NCBI GenBank assembly: GCA_964648005.1
Contig: CAZYKR010000034.1
Coordinates: forward strand, 1 to 22,833
Length of the DNA: 22,833 nucleotides
Source: JAGQTE01 sp964648005
Lineage (GTDB): Bacteria > Actinomycetota > Acidimicrobiia > Acidimicrobiales > Acidimicrobilacustridaceae
Reading direction: 5' to 3'
Part shown: in pieces, positions 16,178 to 22,509 of the stretch
How the letters are laid out: every line of letters starts with the position of its first letter
How positions within the stretch are numbered: position 1 is the first letter of the stretch
The notes under the pieces: generated by a model
The model's database searches: none
What the model saw: the letters and a program-made list of their open reading frames with translations, nothing else
Told to the model about the DNA's origin: nothing
Program-made: the position numbers and the translations under genes

Positions 16178-16498
16178 TCAGGGCGCGTCCCCGATGCGAA
16201 CGCCGTCGAGAGACGGGGTGCCGTGACAGGCACAGCCATGTTCGACATGGACTGAGGCCGGAGCCATCACCGCCTCACCGTTGGACGCCACCTCGATCGT
16301 GTGGCCGATACTGGTGATGATGTCGAAGATGGCATCCACCGGGCCCACGTGGGTGAGTTCCAGGCAGCCCCGGGCGCTGTGGACGGACAGCGCCCGCACA
16401 CGCGGATCGGCTTCGAGAGCCTCGACAGTGGCTGCCAGACACCACGGACAGTTCAGATCGATGCTGAGCTGGCTGACGGTGGATTCGGACTGGATCAT
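16178..16498 (-). CDS. Heavy-metal-associated (HMA)-like domain protein
   Basis: A 106-residue ferredoxin-fold protein. 'LNCPWCLAATVEALEADPRV' places a C-x2-C metal motif at Cys17/Cys20 in the first loop, as in copper chaperones, and 'GPVDAIFDIITSIGH' forms the second half of the fold. The tail 'VEHGCACHG' adds Cys89, Cys91 and His92 as a further possible ligand group. Copper or another thiophilic metal is the likely cargo, perhaps for the following NnrS-like protein. It heads the five-gene minus-strand operon and starts 20 bp from CTAG box 5. Confidence 0.8.
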   Translation of the reverse strand: MIQSESTVSQLSIDLNCPWCLAATVEALEADPRVRALSVHSARGCLELTHVGPVDAIFDIITSIGHTIEVASNGEAVMAPASVHVEHGCACHGTPSLDGVRIGDAP

Positions 16499-16517
16499 CG
16501 CGACTCCCTTGAAATAT

Positions 16518-16531
16518 CTAGTTACGCCTAG
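16518..16531. promoter_or_regulatory. CTAG box 5 (CTAG-TTACGC-CTAG)
   Basis: A perfect dyad flanked by ATAT and AATA, between the divergent HMA operon and the acyl-carrier-like/SufR-like operon (starts at 20 and 44 bp). The right arm runs into TAGAATAAT, a plausible -10 element for the plus-strand operon, which would place the regulator on its own promoter. Confidence 0.82.
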
Positions 16532-16574
16532 AATAATAGATCAAGGTGAAGGTGCCAAGACCCTGAGGAGTGAC

Positions 16575-16898
16575 ATGCCGGCCGAGACCCACCAGCGCCG
16601 AGCTGCGGTGAGCGTCAGCGAGATCTCCGACCTGCTCGTCTCGGTACTCGGCCTTGGTGATCCCTGCGGCCAGGCGGACGACGTTCGGTTGGCGGAGGTT
16701 GGATGCGATGAGGATCTGGTGCTGTTCGACCTGTGGGACGCTGCCGTCGAGGAGTTCGGCGAGCGCACCATCGGCGAACCCGACCTCGATGACCTCCGCG
16801 ACGTCACGACGCTCGGCGAGCTCGCATGCCTGATCGCCGGTCGATGCGGCGCGGCGGGAGACAATGGTGGTAGCAGCGAGCGAGGGGATCAGCCATGA
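16575..16898 (+). CDS. Acyl-carrier-protein-like protein lacking the attachment serine
   Basis: A 107-residue acidic protein from the ATG at 16575, preceded by GAGGAG. Residues 37-90 follow an acyl carrier protein plan: 'LAEVGCDEDLVLFDLWDAAV', 'EEFGERTIGEPDLDDL', then 'VTTLGELACLIA'. The usual Asp-Ser-Leu attachment site is replaced by Asp-Glu-Asp-Leu, so phosphopantetheine cannot be attached at the usual site. It overlaps the regulator gene by ATGA. It could be a protein-contact module; mitochondrial ACP is known to bind the cysteine desulfurase complex in Fe-S assembly. That analogy is speculative, and fold assignment rests on pattern only. Confidence 0.6.
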   Translation: MPAETHQRRAAVSVSEISDLLVSVLGLGDPCGQADDVRLAEVGCDEDLVLFDLWDAAVEEFGERTIGEPDLDDLRDVTTLGELACLIAGRCGAAGDNGGSSERGDQP

Positions 16899-17545
16899 CG
16901 ACGTTGCAGGAGCAGGCCCGAGCCTTGGGGGACCCGACGCGCCACGGCGTGTTCCGCTACATCGCCGACGCCGACCGGCCGGTGGATGTTTCGGAGATGA
17001 CCGAGCACTTCGGACTCAACCACAACGCCATCCGTCAGCATCTCGCCAAGCTCGTGGACGCCGGACTGGTCATCGAGGAGAAGGCGCCGAGCTCGGGGCG
17101 TGGCCGACCGAGGCTGGTCTACGTGCTCGATCCAACTGCGGAGAGCCGTTGGGGTGTGACCGGGCCCTACGAACGCCTCTCGCTCTGGTTGGCCGAGATC
17201 GTCCGGACCGGTGACACCCCCGTCGAGGTCGGCCGTCGCGCCGGCCGTCGCCAGCGTCTCGGGGCCACCGAACCAGACGACCCGGTCGACGTCCTCGTCG
17301 AGCAGATGGCGCGCCACGGCTTCGATCCCACGGTTCGTCAGAAGGGCACCAGCGTCGACCTCACACTGCGCGCGTGTCCCTTCGAATCGACCGCGCTCGC
17401 CGACCCCGACACCGTGTGCGAGCTGCACCTCGGCATGGCCTATGGGATCGCCGAAGGCATCGCCGGTCTCGAGGTCGATGAGCTGGTTCCCAAGGATCCT
17501 CGCCGGGCCCACTGCCGGCTGCGTTGCCATCTGGCGGCTCCGTGA
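16895..17545 (+). CDS. SufR-like winged-helix regulator with Cys cluster
   Basis: A 216-residue regulator of the COG2345/SufR-like group. The N-terminal winged helix covers about 3-80: 'DVSEMTEHFGLNHNAIRQHLAKLVDAGLV' in the HTH, with the wing 'SSGRGRPRLVYVL'. The C-terminal domain has Cys161, Cys175, Cys207 and Cys211 (C-x13-C-x31-C-x3-C), a likely Fe-S or metal site. SufR proteins use an Fe-S cluster to sense cluster status, redox state or NO and repress suf genes. The gene is coupled to the acyl-carrier-like gene behind CTAG box 5, so autoregulation through that box is likely. It is my best candidate for the CTAG-box reader. Confidence 0.82.
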   Translation: MTTLQEQARALGDPTRHGVFRYIADADRPVDVSEMTEHFGLNHNAIRQHLAKLVDAGLVIEEKAPSSGRGRPRLVYVLDPTAESRWGVTGPYERLSLWLAEIVRTGDTPVEVGRRAGRRQRLGATEPDDPVDVLVEQMARHGFDPTVRQKGTSVDLTLRACPFESTALADPDTVCELHLGMAYGIAEGIAGLEVDELVPKDPRRAHCRLRCHLAAP

Positions 17546-17595
17546 ACCTCACGCTCCCCGTTGACTGCCTACCTCGAACCTCCACGTTCGACAGC

Positions 17596-17730
17596 TCAGA
17601 GCCGACCCATCGTGCTCAGCATCGCAAGGGCGACGAGCAGCAGCGTCACTCCCACCAGCAGCCACACCGCTTGCTTGGTCGGATGGGCGGGCCGCTGACT
17701 TTCGGGCGATTCGGGTTGTTCGCCATGCAT
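17596..17730 (-). CDS. Small single-helix membrane protein (44 residues)
   Basis: A short frame with ATG at 17730, an AGGAG ribosome site 11 bases upstream, and a stop at 17596. The product has a polar, Pro/Glu/Gln-rich N-terminus (about 20 residues) and one clear helix, 'AVWLLVGVTLLLVALAML'. It is divergent from the NuoF-like gene with CTAG box 6 between them, the same arrangement as other boxes. No family is recognised. An overlapping ATG at 17726 in another frame gives only a short product without such features. Confidence 0.6.
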   Translation of the reverse strand: MHGEQPESPESQRPAHPTKQAVWLLVGVTLLLVALAMLSTMGRL

Positions 17731-17787
17731 AGTCACCGCAGCTCCTGGGGAAACGCTTGGGGTCCGGCCTCGACCACCCTAATTCTT

Positions 17788-17801
17788 CTAGCATCGGATG
17801 C
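17788..17801. promoter_or_regulatory. CTAG box 6, degenerate (CTAG-CATCGG-ATGC)
   Basis: One good half site, TTCTAG, at 17786-17791, and a poor second arm at the standard distance. It lies in the divergent gap between the 44-residue membrane protein (58 bp) and the NuoF-like gene (31 bp). It is accepted mainly for position and the rarity of CTAG here. Confidence 0.45.
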
Positions 17802-17831
17802 AACAATGTGCGTGGTGCCTGGGGGCAGGTC

Positions 17832-19241
17832 GTGAGCGCGGCCGCCTCGGCGCCCAACACATCGCGGCTGCTTCCCGCGCGGCCGTTGAGGTCGATCGAG
17901 GACTACGCCGCCGCAGGCGGCGGCACGGGGCTGGCGCGCGCCCGCGTCCTCGACCGCGAAGAAGTTGTCGCGGAGCTCGACGCTGCGGGCCTGCGGGGTC
18001 GAGGGGGAGCAGGATTCCCGGCCGCTCGCAAATGGCGCTCCGTGATGGGCACCGGTGCCGGGACGCGCTACACGGTCGCCAACGGCGCCGAAGGCGAACC
18101 GGGCACGTTCAAGGACCGGGCGTTGATCAGGTCAAATCCCTACGCCGTCATCGAGGGGCTCGCCATCGCCGCCCACACCGTCGGCGCCGCGCGTAGCTTC
18201 CTGGCGGTCAAGGCGAGCTTCGCCCCCGAGACGGAGGCGCTCACACGGGCCCTCATCGAGATGGGGGAGGCCGGCTGGCTCGACCCGGAAACCTTCGCCG
18301 TGGTGGCCGGGCCCGAGGAGTATCTCTTCGGGGAGGAGAAGGCCCTACTGGAGGTGATCGAGGGCAACGAGCCGCTGCCGCGCTGGCTGCCGCCCTACCT
18401 CCACGGTCTGTTCGCTTCCGCGCCACAGCTCGGTTGGCAGGCCCATGAACCCGACCTCGTCGATCATCGCCGGCCAGGGGCGAACCCAACCCTGGTCAAC
18501 AACGCCGAGACCCTTGCGCACGCGGCTTGGATCCTCGCAAACGGAGCAGAAGCGTTCCGCGCCGTCGGCACCGAAGCGTCGACCGGGACCGTGCTGTGCA
18601 CCGTGGTGGGGGACGTGGCCCACCCAGGCGTGTTCGAGGTGCCGATGGGCACACCGTTGCAGGAGCTGCTCGACAAGGCCGGCGGCCCGCTGCCGGGCCG
18701 ACAGTTCAAGGCGGTGTTCCCCGGCGTCGCGAACGCAGTACTGGCTGCGAACCAGCTGGAGGTGGCGCTGAGTTACGAATCCATGGAGGCAGCCGGAAGC
18801 GGCCTCGGAGCGGCCGGGCTCATCGTCTACGACGACTCCGCCTGCCTGGTCGAGGTCGCTGCCATGCTCTCGAGGTTCCTCTACGTCGAGTCCTGCGGCC
18901 AATGCCCGCCGTGCAAGATCGGCACCGGGGACATCACCGCCACCCTCGACCGCATCCGTACCGGAGCGGGTCAAGACGCCGACCTCGGGCTCATCGAGGA
19001 ACGACTGCGAATCGTCGCAGACGGCAACCGCTGCTATCTGCCAATCCAGGAACGCATCGTCATCTCCAGCATCCTGCGTGCCTTCCCCGACGACGTTGCC
19101 GCCCACCTCGAAGGCTGGTGCCCCTCCCAACGCCAACACCTGCCCACCCCCAAGATCGTCGACATCGACCCCGTCGGCGGCACCGTCACCTACGACGAAC
19201 GCCAAGACCACAAGCGACCGGACTGGACCTACGGACCATGA
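17832..19241 (+). CDS. NuoF-like NADH-binding flavoprotein (stand-alone)
   Basis: A 469-residue protein of the complex I 51-kDa/NuoF family. 'GLRGRGGAGFPAARKW' (54-69) and 'ANGAEGEPGTFKDR' (83-96) form the NADH/FMN site, an SLBB-like domain lies around 250-320, and Cys355, Cys358, Cys361 (ESCGQCPPC) with Cys401 bind the N3-type [4Fe-4S] cluster. The family oxidises NADH and passes electrons via FMN and Fe-S. No NuoE or other complex I subunit is nearby, so an independent NADH:ferredoxin-type reductase is likely. The GTG at 17832 follows a purine-rich stretch; a GTG at 17808 is possible. The stop overlaps the second globin by ATGA, suggesting the globin or a ferredoxin as acceptor. Confidence 0.9.
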   Translation: MSAAASAPNTSRLLPARPLRSIEDYAAAGGGTGLARARVLDREEVVAELDAAGLRGRGGAGFPAARKWRSVMGTGAGTRYTVANGAEGEPGTFKDRALIRSNPYAVIEGLAIAAHTVGAARSFLAVKASFAPETEALTRALIEMGEAGWLDPETFAVVAGPEEYLFGEEKALLEVIEGNEPLPRWLPPYLHGLFASAPQLGWQAHEPDLVDHRRPGANPTLVNNAETLAHAAWILANGAEAFRAVGTEASTGTVLCTVVGDVAHPGVFEVPMGTPLQELLDKAGGPLPGRQFKAVFPGVANAVLAANQLEVALSYESMEAAGSGLGAAGLIVYDDSACLVEVAAMLSRFLYVESCGQCPPCKIGTGDITATLDRIRTGAGQDADLGLIEERLRIVADGNRCYLPIQERIVISSILRAFPDDVAAHLEGWCPSQRQHLPTPKIVDIDPVGGTVTYDERQDHKRPDWTYGP

Positions 19242-19669
19242 CGGTCACGCACACCGAAGAGGCACACGCATCTCGAGACGCAGACATCACTCGACGAGCC
19301 GATGTGCACGACCTCGTGGTGGCCTTCTACCGCGACGTCGTGTTCGACGAGCTGCTCGAACCGGTCTTCGGCGAGGTCGCCGAAGTCGACTGGGCGCTGC
19401 ACATCCCCAAGCTCATCGACTACTGGTGCCGTGTCCTGTTCGGCGACGTCGGCTACAGCGGCGCACTCCTCGCCGCCCATCGCAACGTCCACGAGATCGA
19501 GCCGCTCCGCATCGAACACTTCGACCGGTGGTACGAGCTGTGGGTCACGTCGATCGACAGCCGCTGGAAAGGCCCCACGGCCGAGAAAGCGAAGGCCCAC
19601 GCCGCACTGATCGGTGCGGTGCTCGCGCGACGCCTCCTCGACACGGACTGGCAGCCCGCCCACGCGTAG
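19238..19669 (+). CDS. Group III truncated haemoglobin (second copy)
   Basis: A 143-residue paralogue of the globin at 9264-9695. Shared signatures are 'VEVDW'-like 'EVAEVDWALHIPKLIDYWCR' with His55, 'GYSGALLAAH' and 'EHFDRWYELW', where His94 is the likely proximal ligand. Overlap with the NuoF-like stop (ATGA) means the two are made together, so NADH-driven re-reduction of the globin haem is an attractive inference. Divergence from the first copy outside the haem pocket suggests separate partners rather than a recent duplication. Confidence 0.88.
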   Translation: MTVTHTEEAHASRDADITRRADVHDLVVAFYRDVVFDELLEPVFGEVAEVDWALHIPKLIDYWCRVLFGDVGYSGALLAAHRNVHEIEPLRIEHFDRWYELWVTSIDSRWKGPTAEKAKAHAALIGAVLARRLLDTDWQPAHA

Positions 19670-19740
19670 GTGCCAGGCCCCTAGATCAGGCACCTCGCGA
19701 ACGCAACGCACTGGCGTTCAACACACTCCCCGTATATATT

Positions 19741-19754
19741 CTAGTAATAACTAG
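19741..19754. promoter_or_regulatory. CTAG box 7 (CTAG-TAATAA-CTAG)
   Basis: A perfect dyad flanked by ATT and ACA in a very AT-rich patch (TATATATT just before), 18 bp before the GTG of the ferredoxin gene. It would control the ferredoxin, small membrane protein, YwiC-like and RIC operon. Confidence 0.82.
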
Positions 19755-19771
19755 ACAAAAGCGAGGATGGC

Positions 19772-20014
19772 GTGCGGATCAAGGTGCATCCTGGATTGTG
19801 TGAAGGACACGGCGTCTGTCGCCGCTTCGCGCCGAGTATCTACCAGCTCGACGCCGAGGGCTACCTCGACCTCCACCTCCTCGACGTCCCACCCGGGCTC
19901 GAAAGAGATGCCGTGACAGGAGCGGATGCATGCCCCGCCCGCGCCATCAGCATCCTGCGCCAGGCGGCCGAGCGGGAACTGGTGCCCACCGACACACCAA
20001 GGAGAGAATCATGA
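19772..20014 (+). CDS. Small ferredoxin, three-cysteine ([3Fe-4S]) type
   Basis: An 80-residue ferredoxin with Cys10, Cys16 and Cys54 (C-x5-C ... C-P), the same pattern as the N-terminal domain of the fusion at 4425-5060. Such ferredoxins usually feed cytochromes P450 and other oxygenases. Here no P450 is present, so the haemoglobins, nitronate monooxygenase or RIC are possible partners. The GTG start follows GAGG and directly succeeds CTAG box 7. Its stop overlaps the next ATG by four bases. Confidence 0.88.
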   Translation: MRIKVHPGLCEGHGVCRRFAPSIYQLDAEGYLDLHLLDVPPGLERDAVTGADACPARAISILRQAAERELVPTDTPRRES

Positions 20015-20253
20015 GCGTCACCACTGTCGATCCCGATGTCGGACAAGAGAACGGACTCGCCCGAGCCTTCGGGCTCGGCGCGCTGGTCGGCTTCGTGGCG
20101 GTGTTCGTCGTGTTCTGCGGTACAACGCTGGCCCTGGGCATGAGCGCGGGCCCAGCCATCGGCATCGGCCTCTTCACCGCCTTCTGGGGCGGACCAGGCT
20201 TCGGCGGCATGATGGGAGCGGTCCTGCACCACTCCAAAGCCGACGAGTCATGA
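20011..20253 (+). CDS. Small Gly-rich two-helix membrane protein
   Basis: An 80-residue protein with two predicted membrane helices (about 20-42 and 45-68). The second is glycine-rich and ends 'FWGGPGFGGMMGAVLHH', giving a His pair near the membrane surface. It is coupled by ATGA to the ferredoxin before and the YwiC-like gene after. No function is recognised. Confidence 0.75.
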   Translation: MSVTTVDPDVGQENGLARAFGLGALVGFVAVFVVFCGTTLALGMSAGPAIGIGLFTAFWGGPGFGGMMGAVLHHSKADES

Positions 20254-21161
20254 ACGTCGATTTCGTTCCGGGTCGCGTCGTCGTATCCGGCACTCCTGTC
20301 GACTGCGCTGCCGACCGCGCCCTCCCCGAGGTTTCAGCGACAATCTCGTCGGCGGAGGCGGCACCTGGCCCGGGCGCTAGGCCGAAACAGCCCCGGAGCA
20401 CATGGCGCGCCGTTGCGCTGCCATCTGAACACGGCGGGTGGGGGCTCACCGCCGAGCCAGTCATCCTCGGACTACTCATCGAACCCAGCGGTGCCGGTGT
20501 CGCCATCGGGCTTGCCGCGGGCCTGGCGTTCCTCGCTCGAACACCACTGAAGGTCGTGCTCGTCGACCACTGGCGTCGTCGAAGCCTCCCTCGCACCCGC
20601 ATCGCCGGCCGGATCGCCGTCGCCGAGGTCGCGTCCATCGTCGGCCTGCTCGCCATCGGCGTCACCACGGGTGGCCCCTGGAGCTGGGTTCCGCTTGCCC
20701 TCGCCGCCCCGGCCGTAGGCATCGAGCTGTGGTTCGACATGCGAAGCCGGAGCCGACGTCTCACACCTGAACTTGCGGGGACGATCGGCATCGGCTCGGT
20801 GGCGGCCGCCATCGTCCTCGCAGGCGGAGGATCGGCGGCGACAGCGGCCGGCGCCTGGCTGCTGACCGCCGCTCGGGCGGTCGCGTCTCTCCCGTTCGTC
20901 CGCTACCAGCTGCGCAAAGCAAAGGGGCAGCCGCATCGCCGCTGGGCCCAGGACTTGGCACAGTTGGCAGCGCTGACCATCGTCGTTGCGGCGAGCGCCT
21001 TCGGGCTACTTCCCTGGGCGGCGGCAGCCGCGATCGGCGCACTCGCAGTCGTGCAACTCACTCTTGCCCGCATCCGTCCGCCCAAGGCGGTGATCGTTGG
21101 CGTGCAACAGCTGTTCCTCGGCCTCGCCGTCATGATCACCGGCGGGCTCGCCATGACCTGA
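20250..21161 (+). CDS. YwiC-like membrane protein
   Basis: A 303-residue protein of the YwiC-like family. The hallmark 'LPSEHGGWGLTAEP' is at about 58-70, followed by about eight to nine membrane helices with a basic loop 'DHWRRRSLPRTR'. The first 50 residues are a non-conserved soluble extension, but the ATGA overlap supports this start. B. subtilis ywiC lies among Fnr-controlled nitrate respiration genes, which fits a nitrogen-oxide theme. Biochemical function is unknown. RIC follows 16 bp later. Confidence 0.85.
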   Translation: MNVDFVPGRVVVSGTPVDCAADRALPEVSATISSAEAAPGPGARPKQPRSTWRAVALPSEHGGWGLTAEPVILGLLIEPSGAGVAIGLAAGLAFLARTPLKVVLVDHWRRRSLPRTRIAGRIAVAEVASIVGLLAIGVTTGGPWSWVPLALAAPAVGIELWFDMRSRSRRLTPELAGTIGIGSVAAAIVLAGGGSAATAAGAWLLTAARAVASLPFVRYQLRKAKGQPHRRWAQDLAQLAALTIVVAASAFGLLPWAAAAAIGALAVVQLTLARIRPPKAVIVGVQQLFLGLAVMITGGLAMT

Positions 21162-21177
21162 GCGTCAGGAGACTCTC

Positions 21178-21903
21178 ATGACACACACCATCACCATCGA
21201 CAGCACGCTCGCTTCGATCGTCAACGAGCACCCCGACCTCGCCCGTGAGCTCGAACGCCGATCTCTGGACTACTGCTGCGGCGGGAAGCGCACGCTCTCG
21301 GATGCGTGTGAAGAGGTCGGCATCGATCCTGTCAGCACCGCGGAGGAACTGACCAGCGCGACGGACCGACCGCGCGCGGACTGGGCGGACCTCGAGCCCA
21401 CGGCGCTCGTCGACCACCTTGAAGCCACCCACCATGCTTACCTCCATGACGAGCTCCCGCGTCTCAGCCTCCTGGCCGACAAGGTGCACCGCGTCCATGG
21501 AGCGCGGCATCCCGAACTGGGCGATCTGCTCGCCGTATACGCCGCGCTGCGAGCGGATCTTGAACCCCACCTCGTGAAAGAGGAGCGAGTCCTGTTCCCG
21601 ATGATTCGTGAGCTCGACGCCGCCGGTGGCGGACCGACGCCGGTGTTCCATTGCGGGAGCGTCGCCAACCCCATTTCGGTGATGCTTGTCGAACACGACC
21701 GCGCCGGTGAGCTCCTCGCCGAGCTCCGCCGCCTCAGCGGCGACTACGCCGCGCCGCCAGATGCGTGCGCCAGCTACCGGGCGCTCTACGAGGGTCTGCG
21801 CGACCTCGAAGCTGACACCCACCTCCACGTGCACAAGGAGAACAACCTCCTGTTCCCCGCCGTCGTCGAGCTCGAGGCCGACCTCGACCCCGCCCCACGG
21901 TGA
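21178..21903 (+). CDS. ric: Iron-sulfur cluster repair di-iron protein RIC (YtfE/ScdA family)
   Basis: A 241-residue RIC protein. The N-terminal ScdA domain has 'RRSLDYCCGGKRTL' with the Cys33-Cys34 pair; the hemerythrin-like domain has His85/His86, His131 with Glu135 (HLVKEERVLFP), His173, and His217 with Glu221 (HVHKENNLLFP). RIC proteins repair Fe-S clusters after nitric oxide or peroxide damage and can release iron or reduce NO. Length and residues are complete. It is the last gene of the box 7 operon and of block B, 37 bp before the duplicated abiEii fragment. Confidence 0.94.
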   Translation: MTHTITIDSTLASIVNEHPDLARELERRSLDYCCGGKRTLSDACEEVGIDPVSTAEELTSATDRPRADWADLEPTALVDHLEATHHAYLHDELPRLSLLADKVHRVHGARHPELGDLLAVYAALRADLEPHLVKEERVLFPMIRELDAAGGGPTPVFHCGSVANPISVMLVEHDRAGELLAELRRLSGDYAAPPDACASYRALYEGLRDLEADTHLHVHKENNLLFPAVVELEADLDPAPR

Positions 21904-21939
21904 CCTCGCGACCAGCGCCGCCCTTGAACGGTCGTCATC

Positions 21940-21993
21940 ATCGACGGCGCCGTCGCCTGGGCCAACGACTTCATCGCCCGCACCTCACGCTGA
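21940..21993 (+). pseudogene. abiEii: abiEii 3' remnant (last 17 codons and stop)
   Basis: This stretch encodes I-D-G-A-V-A-W-A-N-D-F-I-A-R-T-S-R and a stop, matching the end of the complete toxin at 3765-3817. No matching sequence is seen further upstream, where RIC ends 37 bp before. It is the left end of the right copy of the long repeat and shows this module once followed an abiE locus. Confidence 0.8.
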
Positions 21994-22063
21994 CGCCCCG
22001 GCGATCGAGTCCGGCCGTTCGCATCCTCAGCCTGTCGTCGGGGAGATCGAGATCACTTGCCCG

Positions 22064-22136
22064 ACACGCAGCGTGACCGGCGCTCGCGCCATTTTCGACC
22101 GACCGGATGGCGCGGCGATGGCGCGAAAATGGCGCG
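22064..22136 (+). repeat. ATGGCGCG repeat cluster upstream of tRNA copy 3
   Basis: ACACGCAGCGTGACC at 22064-22078, an inverted CGCGCCAT at 22085-22092 and three direct ATGGCGCG units starting at 22107, 22118 and 22129 (11-bp period), the same layout as before tRNA copy 2. The spacers between units differ slightly between copies while the units are identical, which suggests the units are under selection. Confidence 0.75.
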
Positions 22137-22339
22137 AGAATCTTCCGTCAGCTTCCGCAGATGGGTCGTCGTGGGCTGTCGACCCTCGAACACGGCATGC
22201 GGCCTGGCCTGCGGGTTCATGGCCCTTGGCGACCCTCGGTGACCCAATCGAGGAAACTGTGACCAGCCGTGGATTTTCATTCACACGGCAGCACGGCAGA
22301 GTTCAATTCGCTTACGGTGAGTGGTTTCAATTCAGTTCG

Positions 22340-22413
22340 GGGCGATTGGCTCAGTTGGTTAGAGCGCCTGCTTCACACGCAGGAGGTCGGCAGTTCGAGT
22401 CTGCCATCGCCCA
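22340..22413 (+). tRNA. tRNA-Val(CAC), copy 3
   Basis: A complete 74-nt cloverleaf as in copy 2: GGGCGAT/ATCGCCC acceptor stem, anticodon CAC, discriminator A and no CCA. It carries G instead of A just before the D stem and T in the T loop. The 3' half matches the partial copy at 1-50 exactly. Confidence 0.97.
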
Positions 22414-22433
22414 CTCTGCAGACCTTCGGGCCA

Positions 22434-22492
22434 ACACGCAGCGCGACCACGGTGCGTGGGATGGCGCGGGGAAATGGCGCGGAAATGGCGCG
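22434..22492 (+). repeat. ATGGCGCG repeat cluster downstream of tRNA copy 3
   Basis: ACACGCAGCGCGACC at 22434-22448 is followed by ATGGCGCG units starting at 22461, 22474 and 22485 (spacings 13 and 11), matching the cluster after tRNA copy 1. This is the only tRNA in the window seen with clusters on both sides. Confidence 0.72.
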
Positions 22493-22509
22493 ATCGCGTC
22501 GGGGACCGG

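Larger units (their letters stand above)
21941..22413 (+). repeat. Long direct repeat, right copy (abiEii remnant to tRNA-Val)
   Basis: About 473 bp matching 3765-4236 in order and spacing. It includes the ATGGCGCG cluster and the conserved stretch ahead of the tRNA. Apart from the toxin remnant it has no gene between 21994 and 22339; open frames there just reflect the repeat. It marks the right boundary of block B. Differences are scattered substitutions, so the duplication is not brand new or has been homogenised only partly. Confidence 0.85.

Noticed and set aside
19681..19684. CTAG after the second globin gene, and CTAG at 5463-5466
   Set aside because: Neither has a second arm ten bases away. 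The one at 5463 is the end of the MoaD-like gene and the one at 19681 lies too far from the next start.
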